A stretch of DNA of 11,719 nt from Solirubrobacterales bacterium. GTDB lineage: Bacteria; Actinomycetota; Thermoleophilia; Solirubrobacterales; Solirubrobacteraceae. Made by a program: the position numbers and the translations under genes. Every line of letters starts with the position of its first letter. Position 1 is the first letter of the stretch. Under the pieces are notes generated by a model, which was not told where the DNA came from, did no database searches, and saw only the letters and a program-made list of their open reading frames with translations. Below, piece by piece: positions 5,534-11,719 of the stretch. The stretch covers positions 1-11,719 of the forward strand of contig JAFAZB010000269.1 of assembly GCA_019240015.1 (NCBI GenBank), read 5' to 3'.

Positions 5534-6997
5534 TCAGGCGACGACGGGCGCGAGCTCGCCCACGCTGTCCTGCAGCGGATCGCCGGCAGCCTCGGCGGCG
5601 GCATGCTGGAGCGCCGACGCCCTGGTGCTGAACGGCAATAGCCCGGCGGCGAGCGCCCCGGCGGCGAGAACCGCCACTCCGACCCACATCGCCGGCACCA
5701 GACCGTCGACATACGAGGCCGGCGAGGCGTAACTGCCGTGGCTCGTGAACACCGTCGCCAGCACCGCGATGCCGAGCACTCCACCGAGCTCGCGGATCGC
5801 GTTCGTCGCTCCCGACGCCTGGCCCGCTTGATCGGTGCGGACCGACGACAGGACCGCGTTGGCGGCGGGCGCGAACACCAGCGCCATTCCGGCGCCCGCG
5901 AGCAGGAAGGGGGCGATCATGCTCGCGTAGCTCTGGTGGATGCCGGCCAGCGAAGCCAGCCAGCCCAGGGCGATCGCCTGCAGCGCGAGTCCCGCCACCA
6001 TGAACGGCCGGCTTCCGTAGCGCTCCGCGAAGAACCCGGACAGCGGCGAGACGACCATCGTCGCGCCGGTCCACACGAGGAGCTTCACGCCGGCTTGCAG
6101 CGGGGAGTTGTGGAGCACGTTCTGGAGGAACTGGCTGAGGAAGAAGATCGAGCCGAACATCCCGAAGTACATCGCCAGCGAGACCCCGTTGGTGACCGCG
6201 AAGGCGCGATTGGCGAACAAGCTCATCGGCAGCATCGGCGCGGCAGTACGCAGCTCGTGGCGAATGAACGCGAGCACCAGCATGCCTCCCACGGCCAGCG
6301 CGATCACGATCTCAGGCTGAGTCCAGCCCTGCGACTGGGCGCGCACCAGCCCGTAGACGATCCCGAACAGGCCGCTCGAGGCGAGCGCGAGCCCGGGCAA
6401 GTCCAGCGTCCGCGATGGCCCGTGACTCTCGACGAGGCGCCAGGCGGCGAGGCCAACCAGCACCACGCCGATCGGCACGTTGATCCAGAAGATCCAATGC
6501 CACGAGCTCGCCTGCACCACGGCACCGCCGACGAGCGGGCCGAGGGCGACGGCGATCCCGCTGATCCCCGACCACACGCCGAGCGCCACCCCACGGCGAT
6601 CGGGTGGGAACGCGTCCGCGAGCAGCGTCAGCGTCAGCGGCGTCGCGATCGCGGCTCCGACACCCTGGAGCGCGCGAGCCGCGATCAGCAGCCCGGTACT
6701 CGGCGCCAGCGCCGCGGCCGCGGAGGAAGTCGTGAACAGCGCGATTCCCACGATGAACATCCGCTTGCGACCGAAGCGATCGCCGAGCGCGGCTCCCGTC
6801 AGCAGCAGCACCGCATACGCGAGTACGTATGCGTTGACAGTCCACTCGAGCGCTTGGATCGAGGCGCCGAGGTCGCGGCGAATGCTCGGCAGCGCGACGC
6901 TCACCACGAGGTTGTCGAGCACGACCATGAATAGGCCGATCGAGACGATCGCCAGGGTCCAGCCTCGGCGGTAGGAGTTGGTGGGGGTGTTGGTCAT
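5534..6997 (-). CDS. MFS drug/efflux transporter, DHA2 (14-helix, EmrB/QacA) type
   Basis: 487 residues, the length expected for 14-TM DHA2 proton-drug antiporters of the cytoplasmic membrane. Family motifs are present: motif D1 as VVLDNLVVSVALP (25-37, with the key Asp28), motif A as GDRFGRKR (72-79) between helices 2 and 3, and motif C as GISGIAVALGPLVGG (144-158), the antiporter signature at helix 5. Helices continue through about residue 455. The N-terminus is short and polar with no signal peptide. ATG 6997 is supported by AGGAG (complement of 7002-7006) 7 bases upstream. It is the first gene of a two-gene operon with the TetR repressor 27 bp downstream. The promoter carries two repressor-type sites. 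Substrate is unknown; hydrophobic drugs, antiseptics or an endogenous lipid-like compound are all possible. Confidence 0.92.
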   Translation of the reverse strand: MTNTPTNSYRRGWTLAIVSIGLFMVVLDNLVVSVALPSIRRDLGASIQALEWTVNAYVLAYAVLLLTGAALGDRFGRKRMFIVGIALFTTSSAAAALAPSTGLLIAARALQGVGAAIATPLTLTLLADAFPPDRRGVALGVWSGISGIAVALGPLVGGAVVQASSWHWIFWINVPIGVVLVGLAAWRLVESHGPSRTLDLPGLALASSGLFGIVYGLVRAQSQGWTQPEIVIALAVGGMLVLAFIRHELRTAAPMLPMSLFANRAFAVTNGVSLAMYFGMFGSIFFLSQFLQNVLHNSPLQAGVKLLVWTGATMVVSPLSGFFAERYGSRPFMVAGLALQAIALGWLASLAGIHQSYASMIAPFLLAGAGMALVFAPAANAVLSSVRTDQAGQASGATNAIRELGGVLGIAVLATVFTSHGSYASPASYVDGLVPAMWVGVAVLAAGALAAGLLPFSTRASALQHAAAEAAGDPLQDSVGELAPVVA

Positions 6998-7011
6998 CGG
7001 GCTCCTGACGG

Positions 7012-7031
7012 CTTAGTTAGTGACTACTAAG
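7012..7031. promoter_or_regulatory. Candidate TetR operator 1 (over transcription start of the MFS gene)
   Basis: CTTAG-N10-CTAAG is a perfect 5-bp inverted repeat, with TAGT-G-ACTA (7018-7026), itself palindromic, inside it. The same elements recur at 7039-7056. It covers the predicted transcription start (near 7030) of the minus-strand MFS-TetR operon, a typical repressor position. Binding by the neighbouring TetR protein is inferred. Confidence 0.6.
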
Positions 7032-7036
7032 ATGGG

Positions 7037-7064
7037 AGCTTAGCAGTGACTAATAATTTGTCAA
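7037..7064 (-). promoter_or_regulatory. Promoter of the MFS-TetR operon
   Basis: On the minus strand a perfect TTGACA (7064-7059) is followed after 16 bp by TAAGCT (7042-7037), which fits TANNNT. This is the best consensus promoter in the window. Predicted transcription start is near 7030, leaving a leader of about 33 bases with AGGAG before the ATG at 6997. Both operator-like sites overlap it. Confidence 0.65.
7039..7056. promoter_or_regulatory. Candidate TetR operator 2 (between -35 and -10 of the MFS promoter)
   Basis: CTTAG-C-AGTGACTA-ATAA repeats the CTTAG and AGTGACTA elements of operator 1, with AGTGACTA copies 26 bp apart. It fills the spacer between the -35 and -10 of the minus-strand promoter and overlaps the -10. 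The stretch is clearly A/T-rich compared with its surroundings, as regulatory DNA often is in such genomes. Confidence 0.55.
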
Positions 7065-7080
7065 GCGATTGGCGGCGCTC

Positions 7081-7114
7081 GTCCATCTGAATGGGATGGG
7101 AACATACGTTCGTG
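7081..7114 (+). promoter_or_regulatory. SOS promoter module of dnaE2
   Basis: The second copy of the 34-bp module found before the imuB-like gene (28 of 34 identical, no gaps). TCCATC (7082-7087) and TACGTT (7105-7110) are 17 bp apart, exactly as in the other copy. If TACGTT were the true -10, transcription would start near 7117, after the only plausible GTG start (7112). So either the promoter elements lie elsewhere in the module or translation begins differently; this is unresolved. Confidence 0.55.
7100..7111. promoter_or_regulatory. LexA (SOS) box, GAAC-ATAC-GTTC
   Basis: A perfect GAAC-N4-GTTC LexA core, differing from the imuB box by one base in the spacer and, like it, directly abutting an in-frame GTG (7112). 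It is 36 bp from the -35 of the divergent MFS promoter, far enough that the exporter is probably not LexA-controlled. Confidence 0.85.
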
Positions 7115-10100
7115 GTCTATGTCGAGCTCCACTGCCACTCCGCGTTCTCGTTCCTCGATGGCGCTTCGCTTCCTGAGGAGCTCGTAGGGACCGCGTTGCA
7201 GCTCGGCCATCGAACGCTTGCGCTCACCGACCACAACTCCGTCTCGGGCTCGATGGAGTTCGCGGTTGCCGCCCGTGCGCTCGGTATCCGCCCGATCCAT
7301 GGAGCGGAAGTCGATCTCGATGACGGACGTCATCTGACGCTGCTCGTCCAGAACGCCCAGGGCTGGTCGAACTTGTGCCGGATCCTGACCCTCGCGCACG
7401 CCCATACGCGGGAGAAGCCAGGACCTCCCTCGCGGCCGTTCGTCCCGATCACCAGGGTGCTCGAGCTCGCCGAAGGCCTGGTCTGCCTGAGCGGCTGCGC
7501 ACTGCACGGAGTGCACGACGAGTTCACCCTCAGGCGGCTGCTCGAAGCGTTCGGCGCGGAGCGGCTGCGGATCGAGCTGCAACGACCGTTCCTTCGCGAC
7601 GATCGTGCGCGCAACCGGCGGCTCGCGGGGCTCGGCCGGCGGCTCGGGGTTCGATCTGTGGCGACCGGGGATGTCCACGCGCACGCCCGCTCGCGCTCGC
7701 CACTCCAGGACGCGCTGGTGGCGGTGCGCCTGCACACGACGCTCGACGCCTCAGAGCCCGAGCGGCGCGGCAACTTCAGCCACGTGCTGGCCTCGCCACA
7801 GGAGATGGCCGCTCGCTTCCCCGAGCACCCCGACGCCGTGAGGGAGACAGCGCGGCTCGCCGACACGCTTCGCTTCGACCTGCGCAGCGACCTCGGTTAC
7901 CGGTATCCCGGCGCGGAGGATGCGGAGGCGATGCGCAAGCTGACCGAGCTCTGCGGCGAGCGGCTGGCGACACGCTATGCGAGCGCTCGAGCCGAGCACA
8001 GGGAGCGCGCGGCTGGGCGCCTGCACGAGGAGCTGCGAATCATCGAAACGCTCAACCTGTCCGGCTTCTTCCTCCTTCACCACGACCTGCTCGAGCTGGC
8101 CCGTGAAGTTGCTTTCGAGGTTCGAGGCCCGGACAGCGCCCGCGCGCTGCTGCCGCCAGGACGGGGGCGAGGCTCGAGCGTCTCCTCGATCGTGTGCTAC
8201 CTGACCGGCCTCTCGCATGTCGATCCGATCGCCAACGAGCTGTTGATCGGGCGCTTTCTCAACGAGGAGCTGACCGCGCTGCCCGACATCGACCTCGACT
8301 TCCCGCGAGACATCAGGGAGAAGCTGATCCCGCGTGTCCACGAGCGCTACGGCCACGACCGGTCGGCGCTCGTGGCCGCATTTCCGACCTATCGCGCTCG
8401 GGGCGCGATCCGGGAGCTCGGCAAGGCGCTGGGATTGCCACCGGGCGAGATCGAGCGAGTCGCTCGCGGCAGCGAGGGGTGGGACGCGCGCGAGGTCGCA
8501 AACGACATCCGCAGCGCATTTGGGGTCGATCCAGGGTCCGGCCCCCGCTCCGCGCTCGGCTCGCCTGCTGACGAGAACGGCACCCAGCGTCGTGGCTCGG
8601 GCGGGCGCTGGATGTGGCTCGCTCGCTTGGCCGCCGAGGCGCACGGCCTGCCCCGTCATCTCTCGCAGCATTCGGGCGGGATGATCGTCGCGACCCGTCC
8701 CCTGATCGATTGCTGCCCGATCGTGCCAGCCGCGATGGAAGGCCGGCAGATCGTCCAGTGGGACAAGGACTCGTGCTCTGACGCGGGCTTCCTGAAGATC
8801 GATCTGCTCGGCTTGGGGATGCTCTCCGCGGTCGAGCGAGCCGTTGAGCTGATCGCCGCGACTCGCGATCAACGTATCGATCTATCGAAGATCCCGTACG
8901 ACGATCCCGCCACCTATGAGTGCATCCAGGAAGCCGACACGACGGGGGTCTTTCAGATCGAGAGCCGAGCGCAGATGCAGTCGTTGCGTCGCACACGTCC
9001 CGAGAACCTCCAGGACATCACGGTTCAGGTGGCGATCGTTCGTCCCGGGCCGATTCAGGGAGGAGCGGTCAATCCGTACATCGCTCGGCGGCAGCGGATG
9101 CGAATCGATCCCGCGTATCAGGTCCCCTATGAGCATCCGTCGCTCGAGCCGGTACTGCGCGAGACGCTCGGGACGATCATCTTCCAGGATCAGGTGTTGG
9201 AGGTCGCGATCGCGTTCGCCGGCTTCTCACCCGGCGAAGCGGAGGGGTTGCGACGGGCGATGAGCCGCAAGCGTTCGGAGGCGGCGATCGAGGCCCATCA
9301 CAAGCGCTTCGTCGAAGGCGCAAAGCGTAAGCACGGGGTCGATACCGAGACCGCCGAGCGCGTGTTCGCGATGGTTAGGGGATTCTCGGGCTTCGGCTTT
9401 CCGAAGGCCCACGGTGCCGCCTTCGGCCTGCTCGCATACCAATCGACGTGGTTACGAGTCCACTACGGCTCCGAGTTTCTCTGCTCGCTGCTCAACGAGC
9501 AGCCGATGGGCTTCTATCCGCCAGATGCGCTCGTCCACGAGGCCCAGCGCCGGGGGATCGAGGTGCTGCCACCGGATGTGAACGAGAGTCAGGCGGAGTG
9601 TCATCTCGAGCTGGAGGGTCCGGCGCGAGGAAGCGTTCGGATCGGCCTCGGATATGTTCGCGGCGTCCGCGAGCAGGAGGTGAAGGCGCTGGTCGCAGTT
9701 CGCGAGGCGGGCGGACGCTTTCGCAACCTTTCGGATCTGGCGTCACGGGGAGGGTCGAGCGCCTGCTCGCTGGAGCTGCTGGCATGGTCGGGGGCGTGCG
9801 ATTCGCTCGTCGAGGGAATCGATCCAGGTTCTGCCCGCCGCGTCGCGCTGTGGCAGCTGGGCGTCGCGTCCCCGGGACAGAACGTTCCCGGCGGAGTTCA
9901 GCTGGCGTTGCCGCTCGACCTTCCAGCGCCGCCTTCGCTGCGAGCAGTCTCGAGCTGGGAGACGATGCTCGCCGACTATTCGACCACCGGCCTGACCACC
10001 CGGGTCCATCCTCTGGCGCTGCTGCGAGAGCGTCTGCCGGCCGACGCGGTCACCAGCCGCGACCTCGAGAGGCTCACCCACGGCACGCGAGTGCTCATCG

Positions 10101-10537
10101 GCGGCCTGGTGGTGGCGCGCCAGCGCCCGGGGACCGCGAACGGAATCGTGTTCGTGCTGCTCGAGGACGAGCTGGGGACGATCAACCTGATCGTGCCAGC
10201 CAAGGTCTATGAACGCCACCGCCTCACGGTCAGGACCGAGCCGCTGATGCTGGTCGGGGGCAAGCTCGAGCGCTTCGCAGCCGCCGGCGGGGCGATCAAT
10301 GTGATGGTCGACCAAGTCGGCTCGATCACCGCGCCCGATCAGCTGCTCGCAGAAGTCAAGGACTTCTCGATGCTCGACGAGCAGGTGCGGCGGGGACTCG
10401 CCGAGCAGCGGTCCTCCCGCGAGCCCCAGGAGCGGTCGAGAGCGGCACAGGAGCGGCCTGCGCCGGAGACAGACGCGGAGGATTTCCGTGCTGTGGCCCC
10501 CCCGGTGATGAGCTTCGCGTCCGGGAGGCGGCGATGA
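7112..10537 (+). CDS. dnaE2: Error-prone DNA polymerase III alpha subunit homologue DnaE2 (ImuC)
   Basis: 1141 residues from GTG 7112; ATG 7091 would add 7 residues and place the SOS box inside the coding region. C-family polymerase performing mutagenic lesion bypass with ImuB. The N-terminal PHP domain shows ELHCHSAFSFLDG (His7, His9), LALTDHNS (Asp40, His41) and GAEVDL (Glu66). The polymerase core has GRGRGSSVSSIVCYLTG, then PDIDLDF (391-397) giving Asp392 and Asp394, and KIDLLGLG with the third catalytic Asp at 564. GVFQIESRAQMQ and VRPGPIQGGAVNPYI follow. An OB domain lies near residues 988-1070 (THGTRVLIGGLV through GTINLIVPA). The tail DFRAVAPPVMSFASGRR is typical of DnaE2 rather than of replicative DnaE1. 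The catalytic residues are intact, in contrast to ImuB. A short Arg/Glu-rich linker precedes the tail. Transcribed alone from its own LexA-boxed promoter. Confidence 0.95.
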   Translation: MVYVELHCHSAFSFLDGASLPEELVGTALQLGHRTLALTDHNSVSGSMEFAVAARALGIRPIHGAEVDLDDGRHLTLLVQNAQGWSNLCRILTLAHAHTREKPGPPSRPFVPITRVLELAEGLVCLSGCALHGVHDEFTLRRLLEAFGAERLRIELQRPFLRDDRARNRRLAGLGRRLGVRSVATGDVHAHARSRSPLQDALVAVRLHTTLDASEPERRGNFSHVLASPQEMAARFPEHPDAVRETARLADTLRFDLRSDLGYRYPGAEDAEAMRKLTELCGERLATRYASARAEHRERAAGRLHEELRIIETLNLSGFFLLHHDLLELAREVAFEVRGPDSARALLPPGRGRGSSVSSIVCYLTGLSHVDPIANELLIGRFLNEELTALPDIDLDFPRDIREKLIPRVHERYGHDRSALVAAFPTYRARGAIRELGKALGLPPGEIERVARGSEGWDAREVANDIRSAFGVDPGSGPRSALGSPADENGTQRRGSGGRWMWLARLAAEAHGLPRHLSQHSGGMIVATRPLIDCCPIVPAAMEGRQIVQWDKDSCSDAGFLKIDLLGLGMLSAVERAVELIAATRDQRIDLSKIPYDDPATYECIQEADTTGVFQIESRAQMQSLRRTRPENLQDITVQVAIVRPGPIQGGAVNPYIARRQRMRIDPAYQVPYEHPSLEPVLRETLGTIIFQDQVLEVAIAFAGFSPGEAEGLRRAMSRKRSEAAIEAHHKRFVEGAKRKHGVDTETAERVFAMVRGFSGFGFPKAHGAAFGLLAYQSTWLRVHYGSEFLCSLLNEQPMGFYPPDALVHEAQRRGIEVLPPDVNESQAECHLELEGPARGSVRIGLGYVRGVREQEVKALVAVREAGGRFRNLSDLASRGGSSACSLELLAWSGACDSLVEGIDPGSARRVALWQLGVASPGQNVPGGVQLALPLDLPAPPSLRAVSSWETMLADYSTTGLTTRVHPLALLRERLPADAVTSRDLERLTHGTRVLIGGLVVARQRPGTANGIVFVLLEDELGTINLIVPAKVYERHRLTVRTEPLMLVGGKLERFAAAGGAINVMVDQVGSITAPDQLLAEVKDFSMLDEQVRRGLAEQRSSREPQERSRAAQERPAPETDAEDFRAVAPPVMSFASGRRR

Positions 10538-10593
10538 GCTGAGCCTGCGCTGGGATGGGCGGCGCAGGTGCGCGGTGAACCGTCGTTGCGCCT

Positions 10594-10616
10594 GCGGGCG
10601 GGGCGCTGGCGCCCGC
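10594..10616. terminator. Possible hairpin after dnaE2
   Basis: GGGCGC-TG-GCGCCC (10601-10614), or alternatively GCGGGC (10594-10599) with GCCCGC (10611-10616), forms a strong GC stem 60-80 bp after the dnaE2 stop. No T-run follows. Nothing else is recognised in 10538-10645. Confidence 0.3.
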
Positions 10617-10645
10617 GTGCGCGGCGTTCGCGCGCCGGTGCGCGA

Positions 10646-10651
10646 TAAGGT
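10646..10651 (+). promoter_or_regulatory. Possible -10 element (TAAGGT) for the cytochrome c gene
   Basis: TAAGGT fits TANNNT and ends 10 bases before the GTG at 10661, predicting a transcript with almost no leader. This agrees with the weak Shine-Dalgarno there (GGAG directly touching the start codon). No clear -35 is seen. Confidence 0.3.
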
Positions 10652-10660
10652 CCCGCCGGA

Positions 10661-11188
10661 GTGCTGCCAGTCGTTGCGTTTGTCGCGTTCTGGGTCCTGC
10701 TGGGGCTCGGTCTGTTCTTCATCGCGATTCGCGGTGGGATCGGCGGCGCCCGCGCCACCCTGCAGACCCAGTCCCGCCGAGGCCGCAAGGCGGCGGGGAC
10801 GATCTTCGCGATCGTTTATGCCGGCTTCGGGGTGGCGCTGCCGATCGTGTTTCTGGTCGGCAATCACGCGAACGCGAGCAGCCAGTACGCAGGCGTCAAG
10901 TTAACCGCCGGCGAGAAGCAGGGGCGTGAGTTGTTTGGCGAGCACTGCGCGGTCTGCCACACGCTCGGGGCGGCAAACGCGAACGGCAAGGTCGGCCCCA
11001 ACCTCGACATGCTGCGCCCGCCCGAGTCACTGGTGCTGCACACGATCGAGAACGGCTGTCTTCAGAACCCCCCAAGCGACGCGCCCGATGCCTGCCTGGG
11101 GCAGGGCACGATGCCGCCCGGGCTGGTGCAGGGCAGGGATGCGCAGAACGTTGCGGCGTTCGTGGCCAAGGTCGCGGGCCAGGCCTGA
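10661..11188 (+). CDS. Membrane-anchored class I cytochrome c
   Basis: 175 residues from GTG 10661. Two hydrophobic helices lie at about residues 2-22 and 47-67, joined by a basic loop (SRRGRK, 38-43) that should be cytoplasmic. The N-terminus and the C-terminal domain would then face outside. The exported part has the haem-binding motif CAVCH (96-100) and a probable axial Met151 (GTMPPGL), with the GPNL segment expected between them. Cys133 and Cys145 flank a proline-rich insert and could form a disulfide. It is a small mono-haem electron carrier anchored at the membrane, presumably feeding a respiratory oxidase; its partners lie outside the window. A GC hairpin follows the stop. The start is chosen because the first helix begins immediately after it and no better codon lies upstream. 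Confidence 0.85.
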   Translation: MLPVVAFVAFWVLLGLGLFFIAIRGGIGGARATLQTQSRRGRKAAGTIFAIVYAGFGVALPIVFLVGNHANASSQYAGVKLTAGEKQGRELFGEHCAVCHTLGAANANGKVGPNLDMLRPPESLVLHTIENGCLQNPPSDAPDACLGQGTMPPGLVQGRDAQNVAAFVAKVAGQA

Positions 11189-11189
11189 C

Positions 11190-11208
11190 CGGCGCGGGGG
11201 TTGCGCCG
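11190..11208 (+). terminator. Possible hairpin directly after the cytochrome c stop
   Basis: CGGCGC-GGGGGTT-GCGCCG forms a 6-bp stem with a 7-base loop one base after the TGA at 11186-11188. Its position suits a transcription terminator, but there is no T-run. Confidence 0.4.
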
Positions 11209-11214
11209 CCGAGG

Positions 11215-11257
11215 GTCGGCGGCCGGAGGGTGGCGGCCGGAGGGGTGGCGGCCTGGG
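11215..11257 (+). repeat. Short tandem repeat, nearly three 15-bp units
   Basis: GTCGGCGGCCGGAGG, GTGGCGGCCGGAGGG and GTGGCGGCCTGGG lie head to tail. The units differ by single bases. They fill noncoding space between the cytochrome gene and the riboswitch. No function is evident; 11258-11330 shows nothing I recognise. Confidence 0.7.
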
Positions 11258-11330
11258 TTACGCCGAGAACTGCGCCATGAGCGGGGAAATCCTCCCTGTA
11301 ATTGGCGGAACCTTCGTCCGTCAACGCTGG

Positions 11331-11336
11331 TAGGAT
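11331..11336 (+). promoter_or_regulatory. Possible -10 element of the riboswitch transcript
   Basis: TAGGAT fits TANNNT and would start transcription near 11343, just at the beginning of the predicted aptamer. No convincing -35 was found at 16-18 bp. Confidence 0.35.
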
Positions 11337-11339
11337 CGG

Positions 11340-11488
11340 CGCCCCGTACAGCTGAGTTCCCGCCCCGCTCGCAGTCTCGGCTCGAGCGGAAAGGAAGCGG
11401 GGGATCCAGGTTGTTGGGGCTAGTCGCGTTCTGCGCGTAGCGCCGCCTCTTTGGCGCGAGCCCGTCAGCTAACCCCGTAGGCACGAGA
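11340..11488 (+). ncRNA. Cyclic di-AMP riboswitch (ydaO/yuaA class)
   Basis: Several hallmark segments of this class occur in order. GAGTTCCCGCCCCGCT (about 11354-11369) pairs with the AGCGGGGG segment at 11397-11404. GGAAGCGGGGGATCCA (11393-11408) is followed by GGGGCTAG. A GC stem with GCGTAGCGCCGCCTCTT lies near 11435-11451. The near-invariant 3' element CCGTCAGCTAACC plus CCGTAGGC spans 11462-11482. The aptamer ends about 20 bases before the ATG at 11503. In known cases c-di-AMP binding turns expression off, and in actinobacteria the class commonly precedes resuscitation-promoting factors, NlpC/P60 hydrolases and other wall-remodelling genes. The class is recognised from memory of these motifs; exact boundaries are approximate. 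Confidence 0.85.
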
Positions 11489-11502
11489 GAGAGGACGGTG
11501 AA

Positions 11503-11719
11503 ATGCCGCAGTCAGGCGTATCGGTGCCACAGGGGGAGGCGTGGAACGGCGAGCCGTGGAGGGAGCGTCCACCCCGCCGGCGGATCCGCGAGGCCGATTC
11601 TGAGGCTCCCGCACCGCGGCCGGATCTCCCCACGGCGGGGGCCGGGATCCCTGGCCGGCGGACCGTCACGATCAGCGGCCGCGGCCACGACCGCACCGCA
11701 GGCGTTACGCGGCGCGATC
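11503..11719 (+). CDS. Unrecognised protein, N-terminal part only, under c-di-AMP riboswitch control
   Basis: Open from ATG 11503 to the end of the window (72 codons, no stop). AGGA (11492-11495) lies 7 bases upstream, a good ribosome site just after the riboswitch. Third codon positions are strongly G/C, supporting real coding. The visible part is hydrophilic and rich in Pro and Arg, ending near RRTVTISGRGHDR. It has no signal peptide or membrane helix yet, so it looks like a cytoplasmic lead-in before a later transmembrane segment. From the riboswitch class I infer a cell-wall hydrolase, resuscitation-promoting factor or another osmotic or envelope protein, but nothing in these residues proves it. 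Confidence 0.7.
   Translation, partial: MPQSGVSVPQGEAWNGEPWRERPPRRRIREADSEAPAPRPDLPTAGAGIPGRRTVTISGRGHDRTAGVTRRD

Noticed and set aside
5738..6934. 398-residue plus-strand open frame opposite the MFS gene
   Set aside because: Composition is an Arg/His/Gln-rich mirror of the transporter's codons with no domain; the minus-strand MFS protein has clear motifs and helices.
7751..8872. 373-residue minus-strand open frame inside dnaE2
   Set aside because: Antisense shadow of the highly conserved DnaE2 polymerase core; no start context or motif.
9880..9887. GAACGTTC palindrome inside dnaE2
   Set aside because: Half-sites have no 4-bp spacer, so it does not fit a LexA box; chance palindrome in coding DNA.
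9743..10867. 374-residue minus-strand open frame crossing the dnaE2-cytochrome boundary
   Set aside because: Covers two well-supported genes in antisense and is Arg/Gln/His-rich without recognisable structure.

Overview
The window is GC-rich DNA with strongly G/C-biased third codon positions and densely packed genes. It most likely comes from the chromosome of a high-GC actinobacterium. Three things point that way: Gram-positive-type LexA boxes (GAAC-N4-GTTC), an ImuB/DnaE2 mutagenic-repair pair with a DUF6504-like partner, and a c-di-AMP (ydaO-type) riboswitch in front of what may be an envelope gene. Thermoleophilia/Solirubrobacterales is my guess from the overall style; I could not test it.

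Layout. 3-545 (+): end of a protein I do not firmly recognise. 657-1622 (-): short-chain dehydrogenase, transcribed away from the next unit. 1671-2915 (+): ImuB-like, catalytically degenerate Y-family polymerase, coupled by an ATGA overlap to a small DUF6504-like protein (2912-3163). 3150-3249: five copies of an 18-bp repeat, each looking like a Shine-Dalgarno plus ATG. 3304-4494 and 4491-4919 (+): an aldo/keto reductase lacking the usual catalytic lysine, coupled to a GFA/CENP-V zinc protein. 5506-4916 and 6997-5534 (-): a DHA2-type MFS exporter followed in the same operon by its probable TetR repressor, with two operator-like sites embedded in the promoter. 7112-10537 (+): DnaE2. 10661-11188 (+): membrane-anchored cytochrome c. 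About 11340-11488: c-di-AMP riboswitch. 11503 to the end (+): start of the gene it controls.

The central story is an SOS mutasome. ImuB and DnaE2 lie about 4.2 kb apart, separated by unrelated redox and efflux genes, and no ImuA/ImuA' gene is visible. Both start regions nevertheless carry almost the same 34-bp promoter module (28 of 34 bases identical). It contains a perfect GAAC-N4-GTTC LexA-type box that directly abuts an in-frame GTG codon in both genes. The two units therefore look like one SOS regulon that has been split, or assembled, on the chromosome. In known systems ImuB is the non-catalytic clamp-binding hub and DnaE2 the error-prone polymerase. The same box also overlaps a possible start of the divergent dehydrogenase, which may therefore be DNA-damage responsive.

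The MFS/TetR operon is a self-contained efflux module. The right end (cytochrome c, then riboswitch and gene) is a separate energy and envelope region.
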